A DNA stretch of 29,427 bases from contig CAINMG010000121.1 of the NCBI GenBank assembly GCA_903850725.1, positions 1 to 29,427 on the forward strand. The letters are read 5' to 3'. Within the stretch, counting starts at the first letter, position 1. Every line of letters starts with the position of its first letter. Made by a program: the position numbers and the translations under genes. A model generated the notes under the pieces. The model had not been told where the DNA came from, did not search any database, and was given only the letters and a program-made list of their open reading frames with translations. Positions 1 to 6,430 of this stretch are shown piece after piece. This DNA comes from Candidatus Staskawiczbacteria bacterium (GTDB taxonomy: Bacteria; Patescibacteriota; Minisyncoccia; Minisyncoccales; Staskawiczbacteraceae).

Positions 1-34
1 AAATTATACCACTTTTATATTAGTATGTCAATAG

Positions 35-613
35 CTATGCTCTCATCCTTTGCTCAATGTCCCACTTAAAATTATTTTCATGTTGCAAAACGAACCTTTC
101 AAAATCTTCTTTAGATTTTAGAACTAATGCTTCCTGACTACACAGCACAGGTATAGAAACGCTATTTTTTCTTATAGAAATCTTTTCTGCTTTATAGCCC
201 GCATTCATTAATTCATAATAAGCATCACGCGACACAAAATCTGCTTTTTTTTGTAAACTATAAAACTTTTTTTCTAAATCTTTGGCAAATTTTTCTCCGC
301 AAAAAACAATTTTAGAATCAGAAGTTTTGGCTTTTTTGCTTATATATTTTGATTTTTCTGCATTAGACAAATTGCTCCATCTATGATTTATTCTTCTGGC
401 ATATTCATCAATTTTGATTGCATTTTTTAAATATCCTGAATTTTGGATATCTGCAAGTCTTACTATTTGCGGTGGGGGAGTTTTTATATCTTCGTTTTTT
501 AAAGTTAATGACGAAAAAATAGATTTTAAACTAAAAAAAGTTCCGTGATCTTTTTTATCAAGAGCTTTTGCCATTTTGCCAACCAAATTTTCCAGAAAAT
601 TATCTTCGTTCAT
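35..613 (-). CDS. Hypothetical protein, 192 aa
   Basis: I do not recognise the family. The protein is charged and lysine-rich, with no signal peptide or membrane segment, and looks soluble and mostly helical. A short proline run (KTPPPQIV) lies near residue 45 and single cysteines occur in the middle and C-terminal part. The ATG at 613 is preferred because it is the first in frame and a plausible -10 box (TAAAAT) ends 6 nt upstream, so the mRNA would be almost leaderless. It is transcribed away from rpsT, and the space between them holds the divergent promoters and a palindromic repeat. Base composition matches the neighbours. Confidence 0.6.
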   Translation of the reverse strand: MNEDNFLENLVGKMAKALDKKDHGTFFSLKSIFSSLTLKNEDIKTPPPQIVRLADIQNSGYLKNAIKIDEYARRINHRWSNLSNAEKSKYISKKAKTSDSKIVFCGEKFAKDLEKKFYSLQKKADFVSRDAYYELMNAGYKAEKISIRKNSVSIPVLCSQEALVLKSKEDFERFVLQHENNFKWDIEQRMRA

Positions 614-619
614 TATTTA

Positions 620-647
620 ATTTTATCACTTGCAAAATAAAATGCAA
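620..647 (-). promoter_or_regulatory. Putative promoter of the 192-aa gene
   Basis: On the minus strand a TTGCAT-like -35 (642-647) is separated by 16 nt from TAAAAT (620-625). The start codon is at 613, giving a leader of a few nucleotides at most. AT-rich sequence makes chance matches easy. Confidence 0.35.
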
Positions 648-682
648 TATGGTATATTTATCGTATTCTAAAATAACAAATT

Positions 683-739
683 ACAAGCACCAAATTACAA
701 ACAAATTTTTGTGATTTGGAATTTGTGATTTGGAATTTC
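683..739. repeat. AT-rich palindromic repeat in the rpsT leader
   Basis: Two near-identical 14-bp units (TTGTGATTTGGAAT type) run in tandem at about 709-737. The segment 690-701 is complementary to 708-719, with a single G.T pair, so the RNA can form a 12-bp hairpin with a 6-nt loop. Similar CAAATTACAA/GATTTGG repeats are dispersed in many uncultured-bacterial genomes (family knowledge, not checked here). The element ends about 9 nt before the rpsT start codon and occupies the place where a Shine-Dalgarno would be expected. Confidence 0.6.
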
Positions 740-747
740 CAATCACT

Positions 748-1014
748 ATGGCTATAACAAAATCAGCTAAAAAAGCAATCAGACAAAATAAAAGAAGGAA
801 GGCTCACAATGTAATTTATAAAAATAAATTAAAAGAAACCTTAAAACAAACAAGGGCTTTAGTTGCAAATAAGAAAATTGATGAAGCAAAAGCTATGCTT
901 TCCAAAGTCTATCAGGCTTTAGACAAAACAGCTAAAGTTGGGATTATCAAGAAAGGGGAGGCATCAAGAAAAAAATCCAGATTTGCCAAGTTAATAGAAA
1001 GAAACTCAAAATAA
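748..1014 (+). CDS. rpsT: 30S ribosomal protein S20
   Basis: S20 binds 16S rRNA in the body of the small subunit and is needed for assembly. The 88-aa product starts MAITKSAKKAIRQNKRRKAH and keeps the family's basic N-terminus and helical repeats (KAMLSKVYQALDKTAKVGIIKKGEASRKKSRF). The ATG at 748 is chosen over the upstream TTG at 730 because S20 homologues begin with this methionine and the extra six residues are translated repeat sequence. There is no clear Shine-Dalgarno and a repeat hairpin sits just upstream, so translation may depend on leader structure. The gene is convergent with holA and both share one terminator. Confidence 0.95.
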   Translation: MAITKSAKKAIRQNKRRKAHNVIYKNKLKETLKQTRALVANKKIDEAKAMLSKVYQALDKTAKVGIIKKGEASRKKSRFAKLIERNSK

Positions 1015-1017
1015 CTT

Positions 1018-1045
1018 TAAAAAGCCCCACTCGGGGCTTTTTAAA
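1018..1045. terminator. Bidirectional intrinsic terminator, rpsT/holA
   Basis: GCCCC-actc-GGGGC stem flanked by A-tract and T-tract on both sides. It lies 4 nt after the rpsT stop and directly after the holA stop on the other strand, so it can end both convergent transcripts. Confidence 0.9.
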
Positions 1046-1047
1046 AA

Positions 1048-1980
1048 CTAAATTTGCGCCACTAGCATATCTATTGCTAATTCAGCATCAATTTTGCCTG
1101 TCTTGATATCTATATCAATCTCAAAAATCTTTTGATAAATATTTTTTAGTTCTGCAAAAGTAAACTTATTGCACAAAGGCAAAGTTTTTTGCACAACAAA
1201 TGGATGAAGCCCAGTTTTTTTACCCCCAGATTCTTTTAATATCAAAAGTGTTCTAAATTGATAAGCAATCATCGAGAGCAAATATAAGGGGTGGTCTCCA
1301 TTTTCAATGTGCTTATATATTAAAGACAAAGCCAGCTTTTTATTTTTTTGAGCCAAAGCCTCAATAGTTCTAAAAATATCACTATCAATTTTTGGTTTTA
1401 CCAAAAGTTTTACATCTTCTGCGGTAACGACTTTGCCGGCTTTAAAACTTGATAACTTTATCACTTCGTTACGCAACTGCCACAAATCATTACCAACAAA
1501 ATTTAAAAGCAAGTTTTCAGCCATAGGTTCTATTTTAGCATTACTCTTTGCAAGTTCCACAGACAGCCATTTTTTTAGATTTAACCCATCTAAAAATTCA
1601 AACTCTTGGCATTTTACAGACCTGTCCTGAGCTGAGTCGAAGGACTTCTTTAAATCTTTAAAAATTTTAAGTCTTTCATCAACCTTATCCTCTTCATAAA
1701 TAATTATAATATCTTTTGTGCTTTCCAAATCTTTTAGATCTTTTGCAAATTCTTCTTGAAATTTTTTATTGGCAAAAAGATTTTTTAAAATAACTAATTT
1801 CTTTTCTGCAAACATCCCGGCTACTTTGAAAATATTTTGTAAATCTTCAAACTTTTTTTCTTTTGCATCAAAATATACAAAATTGAGCCCAGACTTATGA
1901 ACCTTTTTATAACCTAAAACAATTTCATTTAATTTTTCCTTGGAGCGGAAACTATCCGGCCCATATAAAAATATTATCAT
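1048..1980 (-). CDS. holA: DNA polymerase III delta subunit (clamp loader)
   Basis: HolA opens the sliding clamp as part of the clamp-loader complex. The 310-aa product begins MIIFLYGPDSFRSKEKL, the typical N-terminus with a pseudo-Walker region, followed by an ATPase-like fold and a C-terminal helical collar (QFRTLLILKE, GKIDAELAIDMLV). The start at 1980 is chosen because it overlaps the mutM stop as ATGA (1977-1980), a translational-coupling arrangement; a longer frame would run 7 residues into mutM. It is the last gene of the tsaE operon. Residues about 113-120 (SFDSAQDR) are encoded by a small palindromic repeat and are probably a surface-loop insertion. Confidence 0.9.
   Translation of the reverse strand: MIIFLYGPDSFRSKEKLNEIVLGYKKVHKSGLNFVYFDAKEKKFEDLQNIFKVAGMFAEKKLVILKNLFANKKFQEEFAKDLKDLESTKDIIIIYEEDKVDERLKIFKDLKKSFDSAQDRSVKCQEFEFLDGLNLKKWLSVELAKSNAKIEPMAENLLLNFVGNDLWQLRNEVIKLSSFKAGKVVTAEDVKLLVKPKIDSDIFRTIEALAQKNKKLALSLIYKHIENGDHPLYLLSMIAYQFRTLLILKESGGKKTGLHPFVVQKTLPLCNKFTFAELKNIYQKIFEIDIDIKTGKIDAELAIDMLVAQI
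1624..1645. repeat. Small palindromic repeat inside holA
   Basis: 22-bp element with 5-bp complementary ends (GTCCT/AGGAC). On the coding strand it reads in frame as SFDSAQD. It is related to the element at 4059-4078, which lies in the opposite orientation and has ends CCCT/AGGG. Confidence 0.7.
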
Positions 1981-2852
1981 GGTTTTTGGCAGGTTGGGCA
2001 ATAAAAAGCACTGCGACCTGCAATTTTTATTCTTTTAATTTTTGATTTTTTGCAACGACTGCAAAATTCATTTTCTCGTTTATAAACCTTTCTTTGTTCA
2101 TTAAAACTACCCTTTTCTCCATTAACATTCCTATAATCTGAAAAGCTATCTCCTCCTAAGTCTATTCCTAACCTTAAAACTTTTTGCGTGGCTTTATAAA
2201 TATTTTTTAATTCGCTTTCTTTTAAATTTTGCACCAATTTCTCAGGATGCACCTTTGCGTGCCACAAAATTTCCGAAGAATAAATGTTTCCAATTCCTGC
2301 TATAATTTCTGGGATCATCAAAACTTGTTTAATCTTACCACGTTTTTTGGTGAAACAACCTTTAAATCTTTTAAAAGTAAAATCATCTTCAAGTGGTTCT
2401 GGCCCAAGTTTTTGTAACTCCTTTTCCAGCTCTTTTGTCTGCCATAATTCAATTTTAGCAAACTTCCTAACATCTGACAAAGCCAACATATGATTATTGT
2501 TTAAATAAAATATTATATGCAGAAACCTGTTATAAGGATCATTTAAAGGGCTTTTTTTATCAACTGGCTTCCATATATTATCTACAAGCTTCCACTTTCC
2601 AAGTAATAAATGACCTGTCATTTTAAGATGAATTAACAAAGAATAATCTTCAGACAAATTAAAAATAATATTTTTAGCTCTGCGATATATTCTTATTATC
2701 TTTTTATTTTTAATTTGTCTTTTAAATAAATTTGAATCAGTTGGCTTTTTAACAAGCTTTTCCCAATCTGACCAGACATCAACAAAGGCCCTTTTTAGGA
2801 CCTTTGATTTTAAACCATTTACCGTTGTTTGCACCTCAGGAAGTTCTGGCAT
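1977..2852 (-). CDS. mutM: Formamidopyrimidine-DNA glycosylase
   Basis: A bifunctional glycosylase/AP lyase that removes oxidised purines such as 8-oxoguanine. The 291-aa protein starts MPELPEVQTT, giving the catalytic Pro2 and Glu3 after Met removal. It retains LLIHLKMTG, the helix-two-turn-helix IIAGIGNIYSSEILW, and a C-terminal zinc finger CSRC...CPTC (family pattern C-x2-C-x16-C-x2-C). Length is normal. It lies 5 nt downstream of the HAMP gene and overlaps holA by 4 nt, so the genes are co-transcribed. Confidence 0.96.
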   Translation of the reverse strand: MPELPEVQTTVNGLKSKVLKRAFVDVWSDWEKLVKKPTDSNLFKRQIKNKKIIRIYRRAKNIIFNLSEDYSLLIHLKMTGHLLLGKWKLVDNIWKPVDKKSPLNDPYNRFLHIIFYLNNNHMLALSDVRKFAKIELWQTKELEKELQKLGPEPLEDDFTFKRFKGCFTKKRGKIKQVLMIPEIIAGIGNIYSSEILWHAKVHPEKLVQNLKESELKNIYKATQKVLRLGIDLGGDSFSDYRNVNGEKGSFNEQRKVYKRENEFCSRCKKSKIKRIKIAGRSAFYCPTCQKP

Positions 2853-2857
2853 ATTTT

Positions 2858-3520
2858 TTAAGTTTGATCTGGGGTTTTTACATCAACTTCTGGCTCTATG
2901 GCCACCTTGGCCTCTATTTGATCTTTTGAGGGTTTTGATCTTCTTGAGATTTTTTTAGATTTTTCAACATCTATGATTTCTTCGCTTTTACTATTTTCTG
3001 CCATTTCATTTTTTAACTTTATAAATTCTTGCTCCTTACTTTTGTTTTTTTCTCTCTCTAATTCGAGCTCTTTTATAATCTTATCTAATTCAATTGTTCT
3101 ATTACTAATTTTTTGCTCCAAAGCAGAAATAACTTCTTGTAAAGCTTGTGTCTTGGCCTTTACTTTGATATCTATTGACTCTTCTGCTCTGCTCCCCGCA
3201 GATTTGCTCTCCTCTAAATCTTGAGCTATTTTGTTAAAGATTTTTGAAAGCTCGCCAAACTCATCTTTAGTCTCTAAATATACTCTGGTTTTTAGATCTC
3301 CCTGACTCAGTTCTGTAGCTCTTTTTAAAAGCTTTTGCATTGGCGTAGCAAAATTTTGTCCTATGGCAAAGCCAAACAAAAAAATATAAATAGACAGAAA
3401 TACAAAAACAATATAAACCTCTCTTGATAACGCGCCATAATTTAAAGCAATAAAAATAACTATAATAAAAAGTCCGGCTAATATTATTGGGGTTGCTACT
3501 TTAAAAATAATTTTATTCAT
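2858..3520 (-). CDS. Two-TM HAMP-domain coiled-coil protein without output domain
   Basis: 220 aa. Visible parts are two hydrophobic helices (about 6-28 and 34-54) with almost no periplasmic loop, a HAMP-like linker (about 55-107: PMQKLLKRATELSQGDL, ETKDEFGELSKIFNKIAQDL), a long heptad-rich coiled coil (about 110-175), and a charged tail ending in a proline/acidic segment. No histidine kinase, cyclase or methyl-accepting tip follows. It resembles the N-terminal half of a sensor that has lost its output domain, or a membrane-tethered scaffold. It sits 4 nt from the exonuclease and 5 nt from mutM, so it is co-expressed with repair and replication genes. Its function is unknown. Confidence 0.8.
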   Translation of the reverse strand: MNKIIFKVATPIILAGLFIIVIFIALNYGALSREVYIVFVFLSIYIFLFGFAIGQNFATPMQKLLKRATELSQGDLKTRVYLETKDEFGELSKIFNKIAQDLEESKSAGSRAEESIDIKVKAKTQALQEVISALEQKISNRTIELDKIIKELELEREKNKSKEQEFIKLKNEMAENSKSEEIIDVEKSKKISRRSKPSKDQIEAKVAIEPEVDVKTPDQT

Positions 3521-3524
3521 ATTT

Positions 3525-4445
3525 TTATATTTGCCTCAAAAAAGGCAAACGGTTAATTAATGTATTAAATTCAAATTCTCTTAAAATATCTGAAACTTCT
3601 TTTGTATCAAAATTACCAAATTTACAATCATTTATTTTAAAATCAATATCAACATCTTTTTTCATTTCAGCTAAGGCAAATGACAAAAATGCATTTTCTT
3701 TGCTACCCTTTAAAAGCTCTTTTACTTTTGGCTTTAAAACTGCTGTGTCTGTGGCCAATTCATTATATAAGTTGGCAATACTGCTATACCTTTGCAATAA
3801 ATCTGCTGCAGTTGTTTTGCCAATGCCTTTAACTCCCGGAATATTATCTGACACATCTCCTGTCAAGGCCTTAAAGTCAATTATTTGATCTGGCCTTACA
3901 CCAAATCTGCTCATAACTCTTTCCTCATCATAAACTACAGTATCTTTTATTCCCTTACCTAAAGTATAAACCTTAACAAATTCATTTACAAGTTGCAGGT
4001 TATCTAAATCACCAGATAAAATAAAAATTTCCAAATTCTCGGTTTGTTTTGGGGCAATCCCTTCGACTTGACTCAGGGCAAGTTGACAAATTGTAGCGAT
4101 CAAATCATCAGCCTCTACGCCTTCTTTTGCAAAAATAGGAATTTTAAATTTATCTAAAATTAATTTTGTTTTTGGTAATTGCAAAATAACTTGATCTGGA
4201 GTTTGAGATCTTGTGCCTTTATAATCTTTAAACATTTTATGCCGAAAAGTTTTAGCCTTGGTATCGAAACAAGCTACAACATAATTGGCTTGTAAATCTG
4301 CGATTGCTTTAAACAAAATTAAAAGATATCCGTAAATAGCCCCAGTCTCTTCACCATTTTTGGTAGCCAAAGGTGGCAGGGCATGAAAAGCTCGGTGAAG
4401 CAAAGCATTAGAATCAATAATAATTAATCTTTTTTTATCTGTCAT
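3525..4445 (-). CDS. Stand-alone 5'-3' exonuclease (PolA N-domain type)
   Basis: 306 aa, matching only the flap/5'-3' nuclease domain of DNA polymerase I. It would remove RNA primers and flaps in the cytoplasm. Metal-binding acidic residues are visible at IIIDSNALLHRAFH (D11), ACFD (D61), GVEADDLIAT (E111, D113, D114), LSGDLDN (D146, D148) and ALTGDVSDNIPGVKGIG (D197, D200), the last leading into the helix-hairpin-helix. No polymerase domain follows. Residues about 122-129 (LALSQVEG) come from a small palindromic repeat inserted in frame. Its start overlaps the tsaE stop as ATGA. Confidence 0.93.
   Translation of the reverse strand: MTDKKRLIIIDSNALLHRAFHALPPLATKNGEETGAIYGYLLILFKAIADLQANYVVACFDTKAKTFRHKMFKDYKGTRSQTPDQVILQLPKTKLILDKFKIPIFAKEGVEADDLIATICQLALSQVEGIAPKQTENLEIFILSGDLDNLQLVNEFVKVYTLGKGIKDTVVYDEERVMSRFGVRPDQIIDFKALTGDVSDNIPGVKGIGKTTAADLLQRYSSIANLYNELATDTAVLKPKVKELLKGSKENAFLSFALAEMKKDVDIDFKINDCKFGNFDTKEVSDILREFEFNTLINRLPFLRQI
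4059..4078. repeat. Small palindromic repeat inside the exonuclease gene
   Basis: 20-bp element with complementary ends CCCT/AGGG around a TCGAC-containing centre. Translated in frame as ALSQVEG. It is homologous to the holA copy at 1624-1645, with T-A pairs replaced by C-G at both ends of the stem. Confidence 0.7.
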
Positions 4446-4861
4446 TTTATTATTATAGCACGTTTATTATTAGAAATAAATTTAAAGTTTATTTTTATTG
4501 CATTTTTAGGCAATATTTTTTTTATTCTTTCTGGCCATTCAATGGCAATAATATTTTCTGGCTTTTTCATAATTTCTGGCAAGCCCAAATCTTTTGCATC
4601 TTTATAATCTTTCATTCTATAAGCATCTATATGATAAAAATTTTCAAATCTTTTCATTATTACAAAAGTTGGGCTTAAAACTTTTTGCTTGATACCCAAG
4701 CCCTTGGCAAATCCTTGCAAAAAAGTAGTTTTGCCCCCACCCAAATCTCCATACAAACACAAAACCACCGCCCTGCTTGGGGCAGGCAATTGCAAAATGG
4801 CCTTTGCCAGTTGTTCTCCGAGTTTTTGAGTTTGTCTATAACTTTTTGTAATATGTTTCAT
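4442..4861 (-). CDS. tsaE: tRNA threonylcarbamoyladenosine biosynthesis ATPase TsaE
   Basis: TsaE is the P-loop ATPase that supports the TsaB/TsaD complex making t6A37 in ANN-decoding tRNAs. The 139-aa protein has the Walker A YGDLGGGKTT (about 37-46), the SPTFVIMKRF and HIDAYRM motifs, and the AIEWPERI segment characteristic of the family. It is the promoter-proximal gene of the tsaE-exonuclease-HAMP-mutM-holA operon. Residues about 25-30 (LPAPSR), just before the first beta strand, coincide with a small GC-rich palindrome and look like an insertion. The start ATG at 4861 is the first in frame. Confidence 0.95.
   Translation of the reverse strand: MKHITKSYRQTQKLGEQLAKAILQLPAPSRAVVLCLYGDLGGGKTTFLQGFAKGLGIKQKVLSPTFVIMKRFENFYHIDAYRMKDYKDAKDLGLPEIMKKPENIIAIEWPERIKKILPKNAIKINFKFISNNKRAIIIK
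4771..4787. repeat. GC-rich palindrome inside tsaE
   Basis: CCTGC (4772-4776) and GCAGG (4782-4786) are separated by 5 nt in otherwise AT-rich coding DNA. It encodes the LPAPSR segment that interrupts the usual TsaE N-terminus. Confidence 0.55.
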
Positions 4862-4868
4862 AAAATAA

Positions 4869-4899
4869 TTGACAAATAATTATTAAGGAATAGTATAAA
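4869..4899 (+). promoter_or_regulatory. Promoter of the 131-aa gene, overlapping a divergent tsaE promoter
   Basis: TTGACA (4869-4874) lies 16 nt from TAGTAT (4891-4896) or 19 nt from TATAAA (4894-4899). On the opposite strand TATACT (4892-4897) can serve as the -10 of the tsaE operon, so the two -10 elements share bases. Confidence 0.55.
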
Positions 4900-4941
4900 A
4901 TTAGTTCTTTTTTCATCTGCAACCAACATAAGGATTATGTC

Positions 4942-5337
4942 ATGAGAAAGATTCCAAATTCCCAAGAACTCAAGCAAATGGCACAAACAATCATCAATCA
5001 CTACGATAGATACGGAGAAGATTATCTAATCATATATTGTCGCAATATTCCACAACGCAATGGGCAAGAACATCAATTACTGTCAAGCATCCTTCATTGT
5101 GGTTGTGATATGGTCTGGAATTTTCTTCAGGTCATGAACTGGTGCTTACGTTATGCCTGTGGCGAAAAAGTCCCAGAAAAACTAGACATGTTACTGGAGC
5201 TTGCCTCCTCTGACAAAGAAAATGAAATAGATGCGAAATTCGATCTGCTCGATAATATGACAGAAATGATCGAATGGCTCAAGACAGTTAATGCACGTTA
5301 CGATGCCAGGTTAGCAAACCTTCATAACTGGGAGTAA
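4942..5337 (+). CDS. Orphan 131-aa protein of atypical composition
   Basis: I do not recognise this family. It is a soluble, probably all-helical protein with several Cys residues (IIYCRNI, ILHCGCDMVWN, MNWCLRYACGE) and Trp residues, and an acidic C-terminal half. The ATG at 4942 has AAGGA about 7 nt upstream; the only nearby upstream ATG is followed at once by a stop. Codon use is clearly richer in G and C than in adjacent genes (CTC, CGC, GCC). The gene is monocistronic, with a promoter containing a perfect TTGACA and a double hairpin/terminator downstream. It may be a recent acquisition, or a highly expressed gene with different codon optimisation. Confidence 0.75.
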   Translation: MRKIPNSQELKQMAQTIINHYDRYGEDYLIIYCRNIPQRNGQEHQLLSSILHCGCDMVWNFLQVMNWCLRYACGEKVPEKLDMLLELASSDKENEIDAKFDLLDNMTEMIEWLKTVNARYDARLANLHNWE

Positions 5338-5340
5338 AGG

Positions 5341-5397
5341 ACATGCACGCTGTGCGAGCATGTACAACCCGCGAGGAATTACACTCGCGGTTTTTTT
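5341..5397 (+). terminator. Hairpin plus strong intrinsic terminator
   Basis: First hairpin: ACATGC (5341-5346) pairs with GCATGT (5358-5363), with an inner CGC/GCG pair and an A.A mismatch. Second hairpin: CCGCGAG (5369-5375) pairs with CTCGCGG (5384-5390), followed by seven T. The second is a textbook terminator; the first may stabilise the 3' end. Confidence 0.9.
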
Positions 5398-5454
5398 ATT
5401 GTTGACTTATTGCTTTAAATAAACTAATCTAAACTATAAATTTAAACAATCACA

Positions 5455-6285
5455 ATGGACACAGAAGAAGTAAAAAAATTAATATCAGAAGCTAAAAATA
5501 TCTATCTTATTCCGGCTGAAAACTCTAAAGAAGCAATTCCTTGCGCTTTGGCTCTTTTCTATACTTTAAAGGAAATGGGCAAAAATGTAAACCTTTTGCA
5601 AGAAAATTTCCCAGAAAAATTCTTATTCTTAGTGCCAAGTTTAGATTATATTTCCTACCCAAGAAATTTTGTGCTTTCAGTTCCTAGTGATGTGGCTAAT
5701 GTCTCACAAATTTATTATGAAAAATCAGAGGAAGCTTTAAAAATTCACTTAACTTTAGACAAAGGCATAATTAAAAAAGACAATATTTCTTTTTATTATT
5801 CTGATGTAAAGCCAGATTTGATAATTACTTTGGGCGTAAAAGACTATACCGAGCAATTACAAAAATTAGATTCTTTTGGGTTTTTGTTAGATACTCCAAT
5901 TATAAATATTGACAATGACGTGCAATTTAATAGAAATTTTGGTAAAATAAACTTAGTAGAAGATAATTCTATTTCTGAGATTGTTTTAGGGCTAACAAAA
6001 TCCCTTAGCGAGAACCAAATAAAAAAAGAAACTGCTAACTGTTTGCTTTCGGGCTTGATAATTCATTCCGATAATTTTACCAATTCAAAAACAAATTCCA
6101 ATATATTGGAAACAGCCAGTAGCTTAATGAAACAGGGGGCAGAGCGCGAAAAAATAATTGCCGAACTTTACCCCGCCAAACCAGAAGCAAAACATAAAGA
6201 AATTGTAACTTCAGTTCTAGCAGAATTAGCCAAACAAAATTTGGAAGTAAATCGTGAAAACATTTTAAAATATTTAGAATCTTAA
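5455..6285 (+). CDS. Degenerate DHH-family (NrnA-like) protein
   Basis: 276 aa with the recognisable frame of DHH phosphoesterases/nanoRNases. The N-terminal NIYLIPAENSKEAIPCALAL replaces the H-x-x-P-D-x-D-A motif. PIINIDNDVQFNRNFGKINL replaces the N-I-D-H-H motif (both His lost: N154, D155). LLSGLIIHSDNF replaces the G-I-x-x-D-T-x-x-F motif. The DHHA1 end is missing or short. Since the metal ligands are absent in all three motifs, it is probably catalytically inactive, perhaps retained for nucleotide or RNA binding. The ATG at 5455 follows an AT-rich leader with TTGACT upstream but no well-spaced -10. The gene ends inside the A-tract that forms the terminator of an opposing RNA. Confidence 0.8.
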   Translation: MDTEEVKKLISEAKNIYLIPAENSKEAIPCALALFYTLKEMGKNVNLLQENFPEKFLFLVPSLDYISYPRNFVLSVPSDVANVSQIYYEKSEEALKIHLTLDKGIIKKDNISFYYSDVKPDLIITLGVKDYTEQLQKLDSFGFLLDTPIINIDNDVQFNRNFGKINLVEDNSISEIVLGLTKSLSENQIKKETANCLLSGLIIHSDNFTNSKTNSNILETASSLMKQGAEREKIIAELYPAKPEAKHKEIVTSVLAELAKQNLEVNRENILKYLES

Positions 6286-6317
6286 AAAAAGACGACCTTT
6301 AGTGTCGTAAGGTCGTT
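6284..6317 (-). terminator. Terminator of small RNA A
   Basis: On the minus strand an 8-bp perfect stem (6309-6316 with 6292-6299) and a 9-nt loop are followed by a T-run (6284-6290). The run overlaps the stop codon of the opposing DHH-like gene. On the plus strand the hairpin lacks a T-tract. Confidence 0.8.
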
Positions 6318-6391
6318 TGACGGTTTAAGGGTCCCGTTCCCTATAGATTTTGTCCTCCTTAAGCGCCCTTTATATGACACGGCACTTATAT
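6284..6391 (-). ncRNA. Candidate small RNA A (minus strand, about 105 nt)
   Basis: A complete transcription unit without an obvious ORF: a TTGACA-17-TATTAT promoter, about 105 nt of RNA, and an intrinsic terminator (ACGACCTT/AAGGTCGT stem, then C and seven T). The body contains UUAAGGAGGACA, a near-perfect complement of the 16S rRNA 3' end, but no AUG, GUG or UUG at a usable distance. UUAAGG and CCUUAA segments can pair around an AUAGGGAACGGGACC core, and the 5' GUGUC can pair with GACAC in the terminator loop. It matches no RNA family I know. It could be a ribosome-binding or antisense sRNA, or a leader lost from its gene. Confidence 0.55.
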
Positions 6392-6397
6392 ACACGC

Positions 6398-6426
6398 ATA
6401 ATATCATATTATTAAAACCTTGTCAA
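6398..6426 (-). promoter_or_regulatory. Near-consensus promoter of small RNA A
   Basis: Minus strand TTGACA (6421-6426), 17-nt spacer, TATTAT (6398-6403). It ends 4 nt before the pilB start codon on the plus strand and fires away from it. Confidence 0.75.
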
Positions 6427-6430
6427 TACT

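Noticed and set aside
6317..6391. Small peptide encoded by RNA A after its Shine-Dalgarno
   Set aside because: Only AUC or AUA codons are at a suitable distance; the nearest AUG lies in the -10 box and would not be transcribed.
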